Origin: JBCBSZ01 sp039818945
GTDB lineage: Bacteria > Actinomycetota > Acidimicrobiia > Acidimicrobiales > Poriferisodalaceae
DNA: 64,000 bases
Assembly (NCBI GenBank): GCA_039818945.1
Contig: JBCBSZ010000004.1
Span: 62,001 to 126,000, forward strand
Direction: 5' to 3'
Position 1 is the stretch's first letter. Each line of letters begins with the position of its first letter. Under the pieces are notes generated by a model. It made no database searches. It worked only from the letters and a program-made list of their open reading frames with translations, and was not told where the DNA came from. Positions 35,185-44,014 of this stretch are shown here, piece after piece. A program made the position numbers and the translations under genes.

Positions 35185-36027
35185 GTGCGGTCGATGTCGG
35201 ATGCCGAGCTGCGGGATCACCTCCGCCGACTGGACGAGGTCGGCTACACGGTGATCGAGGAGGCCATCGACGCCGACCTCATGGGTGAGCTGCGGCGGGC
35301 CCTCGGGGAGGTCGAGGCCGAGCACGACATCGGGTACGCCGGGACGGCGTTCGAGGGCCGCAAGACGGTCCGGATCTACAACCTGCTCGCCCTGCACCGC
35401 GCCTTCGAGCAGGTGCCGGTCTCGCCGCTGGTGCTCCCCCTGATGGAGCGCGTGCTGGACCCCGAGCTGCAGCTGTCGTCGCTGTCGGCGATCTGCCTCG
35501 GGCCGGGCCAGGAGGCCCAGCCCCTGCACGCCGACACGAACCTGATCCCGCTGCCTCGCCCGCACGTGCCGATCGCCATGAACTCGATGTGGGCACTGAC
35601 CGACTTCACCGAGGCCAACGGCGCGACGCGGATCGTGCCCGGGAGCCACCGCTTCGACGACGACCCCGACTACAGCTCGACCCACGACACCGAGTGCGCG
35701 GAGATGGCGGCCGGGTCGATCCTCGTCTGGCCCAGCACGCTGTGGCACGGCGGCGGTGCCAACACGACCGACCGTCGACGCGACGGGATCGCCTGCTACT
35801 ACTGCGCGGGCTGGATCCGCCAACAGGAGAACCAGCAGCTCGGCGTGCCGTGGACCCGACTCGAGCGGTTCGATCGACGGCTGCTGGAGCTGTGCGGGTT
35901 CTCGGTGTACCGGGGCATCTACGGTCACATCGACAACCGCGACCCGATCGAGCTGCTCGGCCGCGAGCGGGGCCAATCGATGGCGTGGGAGGCGAGCGAC
36001 CGGGCGGCGGCGCGCCGGGCCGAGTAG
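35185..36027 (+). CDS. phytanoyl-CoA dioxygenase (PhyH)-family protein
   Basis: The 280-residue Fe(II)/2-oxoglutarate oxygenase-like protein has the iron triad: HADTN (His, Asp) and WHGGG (distal His), plus an Arg-rich segment (TTDRRRDG) for 2-oxoglutarate. The middle part NGATRIVPGSHRFDDDPDYS is typical of PhyH/EctD relatives. It probably hydroxylates a small molecule. The GTG at 35185 is 5 nt after GAGGGGGG; an ATG three codons later is possible. TACGGT at 35149 gives a likely promoter. Confidence 0.8.
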   Translation: MRSMSDAELRDHLRRLDEVGYTVIEEAIDADLMGELRRALGEVEAEHDIGYAGTAFEGRKTVRIYNLLALHRAFEQVPVSPLVLPLMERVLDPELQLSSLSAICLGPGQEAQPLHADTNLIPLPRPHVPIAMNSMWALTDFTEANGATRIVPGSHRFDDDPDYSSTHDTECAEMAAGSILVWPSTLWHGGGANTTDRRRDGIACYYCAGWIRQQENQQLGVPWTRLERFDRRLLELCGFSVYRGIYGHIDNRDPIELLGRERGQSMAWEASDRAAARRAE

Positions 36028-36067
36028 CCCGACGCGCCCGGGGTCGGGCGCCCCGCCGCCTCGGTGG

Positions 36068-36376
36068 CTACGGGAGCTTCTCGGCCAGGACCTCGGCGGG
36101 AAGGATCTCGGGCGCAGCGCCGAGCAGCTCCCCGTTCTGCTGCAGGGCCTCGACGATGGCGCCGCCGGCGTGTGCCGTGCGGTCGGCTTCGGTGCGGAAG
36201 GCGTCGAAGATCCAGAAGGTCCGGGCGTCGGTCCGTACGGCGAACCACACGATCGTGCCCGCCTCGTCGTTGGCCAGGTCGACCGCGCCGGTCAGGAATG
36301 AGGCAAGGGCGTCCTCGCTCCCGTCGGCTGCGACGAGCTTGGCGACGAAGGCGTAGGGCAGGGTGGCGTCGGACAT
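36068..36376 (-). CDS. antibiotic-biosynthesis-monooxygenase (ABM) domain protein
   Basis: The 102-residue ferredoxin-like protein has YAFVAKLVAADGSEDALASFLTGAVDLANDEAGTIVWFAVRTDARTFWIFDAFRTEADRTAHAGG. This is the ABM/YgiN pattern of small quinol monooxygenase-like or dimeric alpha+beta barrel enzymes. GGGAGA precedes the ATG at 36376. It is divergent from an AraC-family regulator, and a 19-bp palindrome lies between them. Control by that regulator is plausible. Confidence 0.8.
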   Translation of the reverse strand: MSDATLPYAFVAKLVAADGSEDALASFLTGAVDLANDEAGTIVWFAVRTDARTFWIFDAFRTEADRTAHAGGAIVEALQQNGELLGAAPEILPAEVLAEKLP

Positions 36377-36397
36377 GGTGGTCTCCCATCGGTCTCG

Positions 36398-36416
36398 CCG
36401 GGATCGTCGATCCCGG
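36398..36416. promoter_or_regulatory. 19-bp perfect palindrome in divergent promoter region
   Basis: CCGGGATC-GTC-GATCCCGG: 8-bp arms and a 3-bp centre, 22 bp upstream of the ABM-domain gene and 73 bp from the AraC-family start. It is placed to affect the leftward promoter. AraC proteins usually bind direct repeats, so another protein could be involved. Confidence 0.4.
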
Positions 36417-36488
36417 TCGACCCGAACGTACGACGCCCACCGGCGGGATGGCAGTGGCGGATACGGCAGGAGTACTATCGTTTGCGTC

Positions 36489-37430
36489 ATGGAGCTCGGA
36501 CTCGTGGTCCACGACGGGTGCTTCGGTTCGGCGGTGGCGTCGGTCATCGACATCGTGCGGGTCGCCGACGCCGTCCGCGGTGAGGTCGACGGTCGCATCG
36601 AACCGCTCGCGCTGACGATCGCCGGCCATCGACGTCGGGTGGGGACCACGTCCTCGATGGTGTTGCCGGTCGACCGATCGCTGGCAGACCTGTCCGATCT
36701 CGACGTCGTGATCGTCCCGGCGTTGGGCACGCTCACCGGTCCCGCGACGGCGGGCGTGCTCGAGGGTCGGCCCGCACGGTCGCTCGTCGCGGCGCTCGGA
36801 CGGCTCGATCCCTCGACGACCCGGATCGCCGCCGCCTGCACGGGCGTGTTCGCGCTCGCGGAGACCGGCCTCGTCGACGACCGGCGGGCGACGACGAGCT
36901 GGTTCCTCGGACCCGAATTCCGCCGTCGCTACCCGAGGGTCGACCTCGACCTCGACACGATGGTGGTCGCCGATGGCAACGTCGTGACCGCAGGAGCGGC
37001 CTTCGCCCACATCGACCTCGCGCTGTCGATCGTCCGCTGGGTGAGCCCCGATCTCGCCCGCCACGTCGCCCGGCTGCTCCTCATCGACGAACGACCGTCG
37101 CAGGCGGCGTTCGTCGCCTACGAGCACCTCGACCACGACGACCCGGTGGTGGTCGACTTCGAACGTCACGTCCGAGCGCGGCTCGACGAGCCCTTCGACG
37201 TCGCTTCGGCGGCGAAGGCGATCGGCACCAGTCGCCGCACGCTGGAGCGACGGGTTCGTGCGGCGTTGAACCTCACGCCACTGGGCTTCGTTCGACGCCT
37301 CCGGCTCGAGCGAGCTCGTCACCTGGCGGCGACCACCGACCTCAGCACCGCAGACATCGCGCTCCGGGTCGGGTACGCCAACGCCGAGACGCTGCGCGCG
37401 CTCCTTCGTCGCGAACGACGTCCGTCCTGA
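36489..37430 (+). CDS. GlxA-like AraC-family transcriptional regulator
   Basis: The 313-residue regulator has an N-terminal DJ-1/PfpI-like domain (residues 1-170; nucleophile-elbow region AAACTGVFALAETG) and a C-terminal AraC double helix-turn-helix (FDVASAAKAIGTSRRTLERRVRAAL, then STADIALRVGYANAETLRALLRR). It probably senses a small molecule and controls the divergent ABM gene. TATCGT at 36476-36481 lies 7 nt before the ATG. Its TGA abuts the TetR stop in TGATCA. Confidence 0.88.
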   Translation: MELGLVVHDGCFGSAVASVIDIVRVADAVRGEVDGRIEPLALTIAGHRRRVGTTSSMVLPVDRSLADLSDLDVVIVPALGTLTGPATAGVLEGRPARSLVAALGRLDPSTTRIAAACTGVFALAETGLVDDRRATTSWFLGPEFRRRYPRVDLDLDTMVVADGNVVTAGAAFAHIDLALSIVRWVSPDLARHVARLLLIDERPSQAAFVAYEHLDHDDPVVVDFERHVRARLDEPFDVASAAKAIGTSRRTLERRVRAALNLTPLGFVRRLRLERARHLAATTDLSTADIALRVGYANAETLRALLRRERRPS

Positions 37431-38030
37431 TCAGGTCGCAGCGGGTGGCGGGACGAGCACGGCGGCGACGAGCAGGTCCCGGAAGAGGGCGCGGCGTCCG
37501 TCGCGGCCGAGGTCGTCGCGCAGGAGCGCGACGGCGTGGACGGTCATGATGAGGTCGACCGCGCGCTCGTTCGTGAGGTCGGCGCGGACTCGACCGACGG
37601 CGCGGCCCCGGTCGAGCAGCGGCGACCAGTCGGCCACCATCGCCTGGGCGATCGTGTCGTTCACGCGCAGCAGGAAGCGCTCGGGCGAGCCGGCGTGCTC
37701 GTGCCGGACGATCTCGGACAGGAGCGAGTCGGCCTCGCTGTCCTCGATCGCGGCCAGCGAGCCCTCGACGAGCGCCTCCTCGATGTCGGCGTACGTCGCC
37801 AACCGGGCGTTGACGGTCCGCCGCAGGTCGCGGACGCGACGGTCGAGCAGCTCGGCGACGAGCGCGGGCCGGTCGTCGAAGAGCCGGTACAGCGTCCGTC
37901 GCGAGATGCCGGCCTCGTCGGCGATGTCGTTCATCGACGTGCGCTGAGGTCCGTAGCGCTCGAAGCATCGGACCGCCGCGTCGAGCACCTTCGTGCGCTC
38001 GGCGGCCTCGTCGGGACCCGGCGGGCTCAC
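37431..38030 (-). CDS. TetR-family regulator
   Basis: The 199-residue repressor has an N-terminal helix-turn-helix: VLDAAVRCFERYGPQRTSMNDIADEAGISRRTLYRLFDDRPALVAELL. The ligand domain is variable. It is encoded after the amidohydrolase with a 4-bp overlap, so it is translated together with it. The inverted repeat at 39854-39888, upstream of the amidohydrolase, is a candidate operator. Confidence 0.85.
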   Translation of the reverse strand: MSPPGPDEAAERTKVLDAAVRCFERYGPQRTSMNDIADEAGISRRTLYRLFDDRPALVAELLDRRVRDLRRTVNARLATYADIEEALVEGSLAAIEDSEADSLLSEIVRHEHAGSPERFLLRVNDTIAQAMVADWSPLLDRGRAVGRVRADLTNERAVDLIMTVHAVALLRDDLGRDGRRALFRDLLVAAVLVPPPAAT

Positions 38031-39787
38031 GCGTCGGCCCCGGCGAGCGCAGCGCTCGTGACCCGGACGACCTGACCGGGGGTCTCGCCGTTGCTGGCGT
38101 CGCGCTCGTGGGTGACCTCACCGTTGACGAGGATGTACTCGTAGCCGCCGGCCTTGCCCTGGCGGCGCCAGTCGCCCTGCGGCATGTCGTGCACGATGTC
38201 GTAGCAGCTCAGGTCGAAGTGCAGGTCGTCGAGGTCGTACACCAGGACGTCGGCCCAGTACCCGCGAAGCAGGGCGCCCCGGTCGTGGATCTGGATCGAT
38301 CGGGCCGTCTTCAGGCTGAGCTGGAAGTGCAGGTCCTCGAGGGTGACGGCGTTCGTCTCCCTCACCAGCCAGATGAGCAGGTCGGTCGCGTAGTGCCCCA
38401 TGCCGAAGGACTTGGTGTGCGCACCCCCGTCGGACCCACCGCCGATGACCCCGGCGTGGCTCAGGAGCCGCACGGCCTGGTCCGGCGTCGTCGCACCGAT
38501 CGGCGGCGACTTCAGCTGGAGCGCGAGATCGGTCTCGAGCGCGAGGCTGCACATCACCTCGATGACCGACGAGCCGCGCTCCTCGGCCACATCGGCCAGG
38601 GTCCGGCCGAGCAGCGGGCGGAGCTCCTCGCCGTCGCCGACGCCGATGATCGTCTGACCCTCGAACGCGGCCGCGCCGTTGGACGGATCGGCCGAGGCGT
38701 ACTCCTCGCCGAACGTGCGCACGAAGTCGGCGTCGGCCAGGAGCTGGCGCAGCTCGTCGTCGTCGGCGCAGGCGACGATGCGACGCACGCCGGCCAACTG
38801 CCCGGCCGCCGTGTCGAGCTGGCGGATGTCCGCCTCGACCCACCCTCGGTTGACGAGGGCTCCGACGGTGAGGTCGCGCCCCTCGGCCCGCTGCGCGTCG
38901 AGCCACGCCAGGTCGTCGGTGACCTTGTCGGCCATGACCTCGATGTCGGACGTGAGGAAGACGTTGTGGACGACGCGGACGCCCGACCCCTTGGCCAGCT
39001 CGGCCATGCGCTCGGTGATGGACCGGTCGCCGAAGAAGGCGATCTGGGACAGCATCTGGATGACGCCCTCGCCTCGTTCGACCACCGCCCGGCCGATCTC
39101 GAGGAGGGCGTCGTGGTCCATGGCATCGGTGGGCATGGACGTGCCGTCGTAGTCGACGTGGGAGTTGCCGGCCGCGCCCATCACCGACATCGAGATCCCG
39201 ATGGCGCCTGCGTCCATCGCCTCGTTGATGAGCCGATGGATCTCGGACATCTCCGCGGCGTCGGGTGCCCGGGTCTTGGCCGCGTCGACCCCCATCACGT
39301 AGACGAGCAACGGGTTCAGCGGCAGGTAGGTCGCGACGTTCACGCCCTTGGGGAGGGCGCGCAGCCGAGTCATCCAGTCGGGGAAGGACTCCCAGTCCCA
39401 CGGCATCGCGGCTCGCTGATGCTCGACCGGGATCTGCTCGGTCGTCGACATCATCAGCATCGTCCGCTCGGCGTCGCGGGCCCGGACCGGAGCGAAGCCG
39501 AAGCCGCAGTTCGCGTTAGCCACGGTCGTCACGCCGTTGTGGGCGGCGTCGAGGCAGTAGGGATCCCAGAAGAGGGCGGCGTCGTAGTGGGTGTGCTGGG
39601 TGATGTGGCCGGGTGCGACGATCCGGCCGGTGGCGTCGATCCGACGCGCCGCCTCGCGGTCGCCGAGCCGTCCGATCTCGGCGATGCGGCCAGCGCGGAC
39701 GCCGACGTCGCCGTAGTAGGCGGGTGCCCCGGTGCCGTCGACGATCAGGCCGCCGGCGATGAGCGTGTCGAACGGTGCCTGGCTCAT
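38027..39787 (-). CDS. D-aminoacylase-like amidohydrolase
   Basis: The 586-residue metal hydrolase has the N-terminal LIAGGLIVDGTGAPAYYGDVGVRAGRIAEIG and the metal motif THTHYDAA. Later blocks include HNVFLTSDIEVMADKV and the C-terminal SDGGAHTKSFGMGHYATDLL with the catalytic Asp. The family covers N-acyl-D-amino-acid deacylases and related hydrolases of cyclic amides. The length fits the long actinobacterial branch. A GGGGGAAGAGAC ribosome-binding site precedes the ATG. It is the first gene of the operon with the TetR gene. Confidence 0.8.
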   Translation of the reverse strand: MSQAPFDTLIAGGLIVDGTGAPAYYGDVGVRAGRIAEIGRLGDREAARRIDATGRIVAPGHITQHTHYDAALFWDPYCLDAAHNGVTTVANANCGFGFAPVRARDAERTMLMMSTTEQIPVEHQRAAMPWDWESFPDWMTRLRALPKGVNVATYLPLNPLLVYVMGVDAAKTRAPDAAEMSEIHRLINEAMDAGAIGISMSVMGAAGNSHVDYDGTSMPTDAMDHDALLEIGRAVVERGEGVIQMLSQIAFFGDRSITERMAELAKGSGVRVVHNVFLTSDIEVMADKVTDDLAWLDAQRAEGRDLTVGALVNRGWVEADIRQLDTAAGQLAGVRRIVACADDDELRQLLADADFVRTFGEEYASADPSNGAAAFEGQTIIGVGDGEELRPLLGRTLADVAEERGSSVIEVMCSLALETDLALQLKSPPIGATTPDQAVRLLSHAGVIGGGSDGGAHTKSFGMGHYATDLLIWLVRETNAVTLEDLHFQLSLKTARSIQIHDRGALLRGYWADVLVYDLDDLHFDLSCYDIVHDMPQGDWRRQGKAGGYEYILVNGEVTHERDASNGETPGQVVRVTSAALAGADA

Positions 39788-39853
39788 GTCTCTTCCCCCT
39801 GGTCTCGCGGACCGCGCCGCGTCGGAGCGGTGGCGCGAGGAACCTAGTGGGTT

Positions 39854-39888
39854 CTGGCACGTGGCACAACGCGTGGTTGTTGTGCCAG
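39854..39888. promoter_or_regulatory. inverted repeat upstream of amidohydrolase-tetR operon
   Basis: TGGCACAAC (39862-39870) and GTTGTGCCA (39879-39887) are perfect 9-bp arms. An extra CTGGCAC at 39854 can pair with GTGCCAG at 39882. The repeat is just upstream of a minus-strand TAGGTT box (39843-39848) and also lies 6 bp after the stop of the GH65 gene. It may be the TetR operator or a terminator without a T tract. Confidence 0.4.
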
Positions 39889-39892
39889 ACGG

Positions 39893-42301
39893 TCAGGTCA
39901 GCGCGATCTCGCGCACCGCTCCGGGGATGAGCTCGAAGTCCTCGCCGTTCACGACGACCTGGATCGCGTGGGCGGCGCCCTCGCGCGACGTGATCGTCAT
40001 CTGGTCCGGCGTCATCTCGCAGTCCACCCAGCCGCCCCGGTACTGCAGCGCGAAGCGCAGGCTGCCCAACTCGGCCGGGACCGCCGGGGCGAACCAGAGC
40101 TTTCCGTCGCGGGTCTCGAGGCCCGAGAAGCAGCGCTGCACCAGGTCGACCGTGCCCGCCATCGCGCCCAGGTGGATGCCCTCGGCCGTCGTGCCGCCCT
40201 GGACGTCGCCGACGTCCGAGTAGAGCGCCTCCTGGAACGACGTCCACGAGCGCTTGCGATCCGAGCGGGCCAGCACGAAGGACTGCACCACCCGGCTCAG
40301 CGTCGAGCCGTGCGAGGTCCGGGCCAGGTAGTAGTCGACGTTGCGGGACACCATCGACTCGTCCCAGTCGTAGCCGAGCCGTCGGAAGAGGTCGGCGAGC
40401 TCGGGTTCGGCGAGCAGGTAGAAGAGCATCAGCAGGTCGGCCTGCTTCGACACCTTGAAGCTGTTGGCGCTCACGCCCTCGGCCTCGAGGATGCGGTCGA
40501 GGCGCTGGATGTTGCCGTACCGCTCGGTGTAGCCCTCCCAGTCGAACTCCTCGAGCTCGTCGTAGCCGTCGAACTGGCTGATGATGCCCTCGCCGTGGAA
40601 GGGCACGTACATCCGGTCGCAGATGTGCTCCCAGTGCTCGAGCTCCTCGCGCCGCACGCCCATCTTCTCCCAGAGCTCGCGGCGCCGGAACTCCGGCACG
40701 AGCTCGAGGGCCCGCCGCGCCCGCTCGAGGACCCAGACGACCATCACGTTCGTGTAGGCGTTGTTGTTCAGACCGGCGGGCGGGTCGGCGTCGGGGTACC
40801 CGTCGTGGTACTCGTCCGGGCCCATCACGCCGCGGATCTCGTAGCGACCCCGGGCCTTGTCGAAGGTGGCGATGCTCGCCCAGAACCGGGCGATCTGCAC
40901 CATCATCTCGGCGCCCTCGAACGCCATGAACTCGACGTCCTCGGTGGCCTCGAAGTACTTCCACACGTTGAAGGCGACGGCGACGCTGATGTGGCGCTGA
41001 CGGTGGGAGTTGTCCGGGTGCCAGTGGCCGGACTTGGGGTTGAGGTGGACGACCTGGGTCTCCTCGCGGCCGTTGCTCCCGCTCTGCCACGGGTACATCG
41101 CGCCCTCGTACCCGGCCGCCCGCGCGGCGAGCGTCGCCTGCAGGAGCCGGCGGTAGCGGTACTGCAGCAGCGCCTTGGTGAGGTCGGGCATGTGCAGCGT
41201 GAGGAACGGGAAGATGAAGAGCTCGTCCCAGAAGATGTGACCTCGGTAGGCCTCGCCGTGCCAGCCGCGTGCGGGGATGCCGACGTCGAGGTCGATCGTG
41301 TGCTTCGACGCCGTCTGCAGCAGGTGGAAGACGTGGAGGTTCAGGATCCGCCTCGTGTCGTCGTCGGCCTGGCTCTCCAGCTCGAAGCGCTTCCAGAGGT
41401 GGTCCCACGCGAGGACGTGCAACTCGAGGGCGTCCTCGAACCCTGGCACCTGCGCCATGTGCTCGACGGCCTCGAGCGCCGGTTCGCTGATCGCCCGATC
41501 CCGCGAGGTGTAGAGGGTGATCACCTTCTCGACCGCGATCGACTGCCCCTCGGCGATGTCGAAGCCGAGCTCCTGGGCGATGTGGTCAGGTGCGTCGACG
41601 ACCTGGCGCTCGACCGGCGGGACGTGGTCCTGGTTGGTGACCTGATGGCGTGCCGCGATGGCGATGGTCACGTCGGACTGCGTCGTCTTGGTCACCAGCG
41701 ACACGATCTCGTCGTCGTTCGACTCGGTGCGCACCGGGGCGAGGTGCTCGCTGTTGAGCGCCCGGTAGCGCGGGACGCCGGCGTTGACGACCGAGCCGTC
41801 GATCGCGGAGCGCACGGCCAGGCGGCCCGCCCAGTTCTCGGGGCGGAACGCCGTGCTCAGCCCGGCGACGTGCGGGTCGCGCATCGACACGAAGCGCCGC
41901 TGGGCGACCAGCGTGCGCCGGCCGGCCGGATCGACCCAGACGAAGGTGCGCATGAGCACGCCGCGCCGGAGGTCGAGCTCCTGGACGTAGTCCTCCACGG
42001 TGGCGGTGTCGATGTCGAACCAGCCGCCGTCCCCGTCACCGTCGTCGATCCGGAACTCGAGCGGGAGCCAGTTGGGGACGTTGACCAGATCCTCGTTCTC
42101 GATGATCCGCCCACCCATCTCGGTGCCGAGGCGGTTGTAGAGCCCGGCGACGTAGGTGCCGGGGTAGTGGACGTCACCGGCCGCCTTCTCCGGGGCGGCC
42201 CCGCGGGTGGCGAAGTAGCCGTTGCCCAGCGTGCACAAGGCCTCGCGGAGTCCCTGCTCCTCGGGGTCGAACCCCTCGTACCTGAAGGTCCACTGCGTCA
42301 C
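39893..42301 (-). CDS. glycoside hydrolase family 65 (trehalose-type) protein
   Basis: The 802-residue protein has the GH65 layout: an N-terminal beta-sandwich, a linker, and an (alpha/alpha)6 barrel. The barrel has RGWHGEAYRGHIFWDELFIFPFLTLHMP and the catalytic Glu in GVMGPDEYHDGYPDA. The phosphate/C-terminal region is GTTAEGIHLGAMAGTVDLVQRCFSGL. GH65 members hydrolyse or phosphorolyse trehalose and related disaccharides. The preceding gene encodes beta-phosphoglucomutase-like and trehalose-phosphatase domains and overlaps by 4 bp. The three modules together match mycobacterial OtsB1 in order and total length. Confidence 0.9.
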   Translation of the reverse strand: MTQWTFRYEGFDPEEQGLREALCTLGNGYFATRGAAPEKAAGDVHYPGTYVAGLYNRLGTEMGGRIIENEDLVNVPNWLPLEFRIDDGDGDGGWFDIDTATVEDYVQELDLRRGVLMRTFVWVDPAGRRTLVAQRRFVSMRDPHVAGLSTAFRPENWAGRLAVRSAIDGSVVNAGVPRYRALNSEHLAPVRTESNDDEIVSLVTKTTQSDVTIAIAARHQVTNQDHVPPVERQVVDAPDHIAQELGFDIAEGQSIAVEKVITLYTSRDRAISEPALEAVEHMAQVPGFEDALELHVLAWDHLWKRFELESQADDDTRRILNLHVFHLLQTASKHTIDLDVGIPARGWHGEAYRGHIFWDELFIFPFLTLHMPDLTKALLQYRYRRLLQATLAARAAGYEGAMYPWQSGSNGREETQVVHLNPKSGHWHPDNSHRQRHISVAVAFNVWKYFEATEDVEFMAFEGAEMMVQIARFWASIATFDKARGRYEIRGVMGPDEYHDGYPDADPPAGLNNNAYTNVMVVWVLERARRALELVPEFRRRELWEKMGVRREELEHWEHICDRMYVPFHGEGIISQFDGYDELEEFDWEGYTERYGNIQRLDRILEAEGVSANSFKVSKQADLLMLFYLLAEPELADLFRRLGYDWDESMVSRNVDYYLARTSHGSTLSRVVQSFVLARSDRKRSWTSFQEALYSDVGDVQGGTTAEGIHLGAMAGTVDLVQRCFSGLETRDGKLWFAPAVPAELGSLRFALQYRGGWVDCEMTPDQMTITSREGAAHAIQVVVNGEDFELIPGAVREIALT

Positions 42302-43863
42302 GACGTCCTCCGGTCGCCTCGGTTGCGGAGCTCGGCCAGGAGCTCCCTGACCTCGTCGGTGTCGTCGAGCGCGAACGTCGCACGCGACGTCCGCGTCTCG
42401 CGGCCGACGACGATGCCGATCCCACGCCCCTCCAGGGCCCGGAACCCGTCCTCGTCGGTGACGTCGTCACCGATGTAGATGGGCGCCACGTCGGATCGGT
42501 CGAGATCCATCTCGCTCAGCAGCCAGTCGAGCGCCGTGCCCTTGTCCCACTCGATGTCGGGCCTGACCTCGAAGATCATCTTGCCGCCCGCCACCCGCAG
42601 CGTGGGGTGGGCCGGAGCGACCTGCGCGACGACGTCCGCCACCTGTTGGTGGTGGCTCTCGGGCACCTGCCGGTAGTGCACCGCGATGGCGAACCGCTTG
42701 CGCTCGACGTTCGAGCCGGGCACGTCGGCGAGCTGCGCTCGGAGCTCGGCCTCCGCGCCGTCGAGCTCGGGGAGGAAGGCGTCGAAGCGGGACAGGTCGC
42801 CGCCGACGGCCTGGCCGTCCGGGGAGCGGATGTCGAAGCCGTGGCTGCCGGCGTAGTAGATGCCGTCGACGGCGATCTTGTCGATCACATCCACGACGTC
42901 GCGGCCGCTGAGGATGCCGACCGTGGTCGTCGTCGCCAGCTCTTCGAGCACGGCCTTCGCCTCGGGCGAGAGCACCGCCAGGTCGGGGTGCTCGACGATC
43001 GGCGTCAGCGTGCCGTCGTAGTCGAGGAAGACCGCGGGCTCCCGGTCGCCGATCGCGTCCCAGAGCGCGTCGGAGCGGGCCGAGGGGAGGGGCGGGACCG
43101 CCCGCTTCCCGTCGGAGGAGGCGACCTCGGCCCGGTCGAGGTCGGGGAGGACGACGTCGGCGCCCGACGCGGCGAGCTCGTCGGCCTGGCCGATGCGGTC
43201 GAGGCCGATCACGAGCTTGAACCCACCCCGTCGGCCGGCCTCGACGCCCGAGAGGGCATCCTCGACCACGGCCGTCCGCTCCGGCGTCGCTCCGAGCCGG
43301 CTGGTCGCCTCGAGCAGCACGGCCGGGTCCGGCTTGCCGGGCAGGCCGAGGTCGGCGCCCACGTTGCCGTCGATCCTCACCTCGAACAGGTCGCCCAGGC
43401 CCGCCGCCTCGAGCACGGGAACCGCGTTGCGGCTGGACGAGAACAGCGCTGACTTGATCCCGACCGAGTCGAGGCCGCGGATGAAGGCGATGGTCGAGGG
43501 GTACCGCTCGACGCCGCGCTCGGTGATGATCCGGGTGAACTCGACGTTCTTGCGGTTGCCGAGCCCGCACACCGTCTCGCTCTCGGGCGGATCGGCCACG
43601 TCTCCCCACGGCAGATCGATCCCGCGGGAGCGGAGGAAGCTCTGCACCCCGTCGTACCGGGGCTTGCCGTCGACGTAGGTGCCGTAGTCGGCGGTGGTGA
43701 AGGGCTGGAACTCCTCGCCCGCCGCCTCGGCCCGCTCCCGGAGGTACCGGTCGAACATCTCGGCCCAGGCGATCTCGTGCACGGCGGCGGTCTTGGTGAT
43801 GACCCCGTCGAGATCGAAGATGACGGCGTCGAACTCGCCGTCGGTGATGGTGACGTCAGCCAT
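42298..43863 (-). CDS. fused beta-phosphoglucomutase-like HAD and trehalose-6-phosphate phosphatase
   Basis: The 521-residue protein contains two HAD domains. Residues ~10-250 have FDLDGVITKTAAVHEIAWAEMFDRYL and VVEDALSGVEAGRRGGF, as in beta-phosphoglucomutase. Residues ~260-515 have FLDYDGTLTPIVEHPD, GILSGRD, KMIFEVRPDIEWDKGTALDWLL and YIGDDVTDEDGFRAL, as in OtsB. The second domain removes phosphate from trehalose-6-phosphate. The first would convert beta-glucose-1-phosphate if the adjacent GH65 enzyme is a phosphorylase. GGGAGGACG precedes the ATG. Confidence 0.9.
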   Translation of the reverse strand: MADVTITDGEFDAVIFDLDGVITKTAAVHEIAWAEMFDRYLRERAEAAGEEFQPFTTADYGTYVDGKPRYDGVQSFLRSRGIDLPWGDVADPPESETVCGLGNRKNVEFTRIITERGVERYPSTIAFIRGLDSVGIKSALFSSSRNAVPVLEAAGLGDLFEVRIDGNVGADLGLPGKPDPAVLLEATSRLGATPERTAVVEDALSGVEAGRRGGFKLVIGLDRIGQADELAASGADVVLPDLDRAEVASSDGKRAVPPLPSARSDALWDAIGDREPAVFLDYDGTLTPIVEHPDLAVLSPEAKAVLEELATTTTVGILSGRDVVDVIDKIAVDGIYYAGSHGFDIRSPDGQAVGGDLSRFDAFLPELDGAEAELRAQLADVPGSNVERKRFAIAVHYRQVPESHHQQVADVVAQVAPAHPTLRVAGGKMIFEVRPDIEWDKGTALDWLLSEMDLDRSDVAPIYIGDDVTDEDGFRALEGRGIGIVVGRETRTSRATFALDDTDEVRELLAELRNRGDRRTS

Positions 43864-44014
43864 CCGTCGTCCTCCCGCGGTGGGACGTGCTCACCGTACT
43901 TCGGTCGACCGAGGACGATTCGTGGCCCGCGGGCACTCAAACAACCGACGAAGGTCCCCTTGCGTTCGCCCTCGACGTACGCGCGTACACGCTGTCTTCG
44001 GCAAGGCTCTGGTG

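Noticed and set aside
39968..42478. An 836-residue open frame opposite the GH65 gene
   Set aside because: No recognisable domain and biased toward Val/Asp/Glu/Arg, while the opposite strand encodes an unambiguous GH65.
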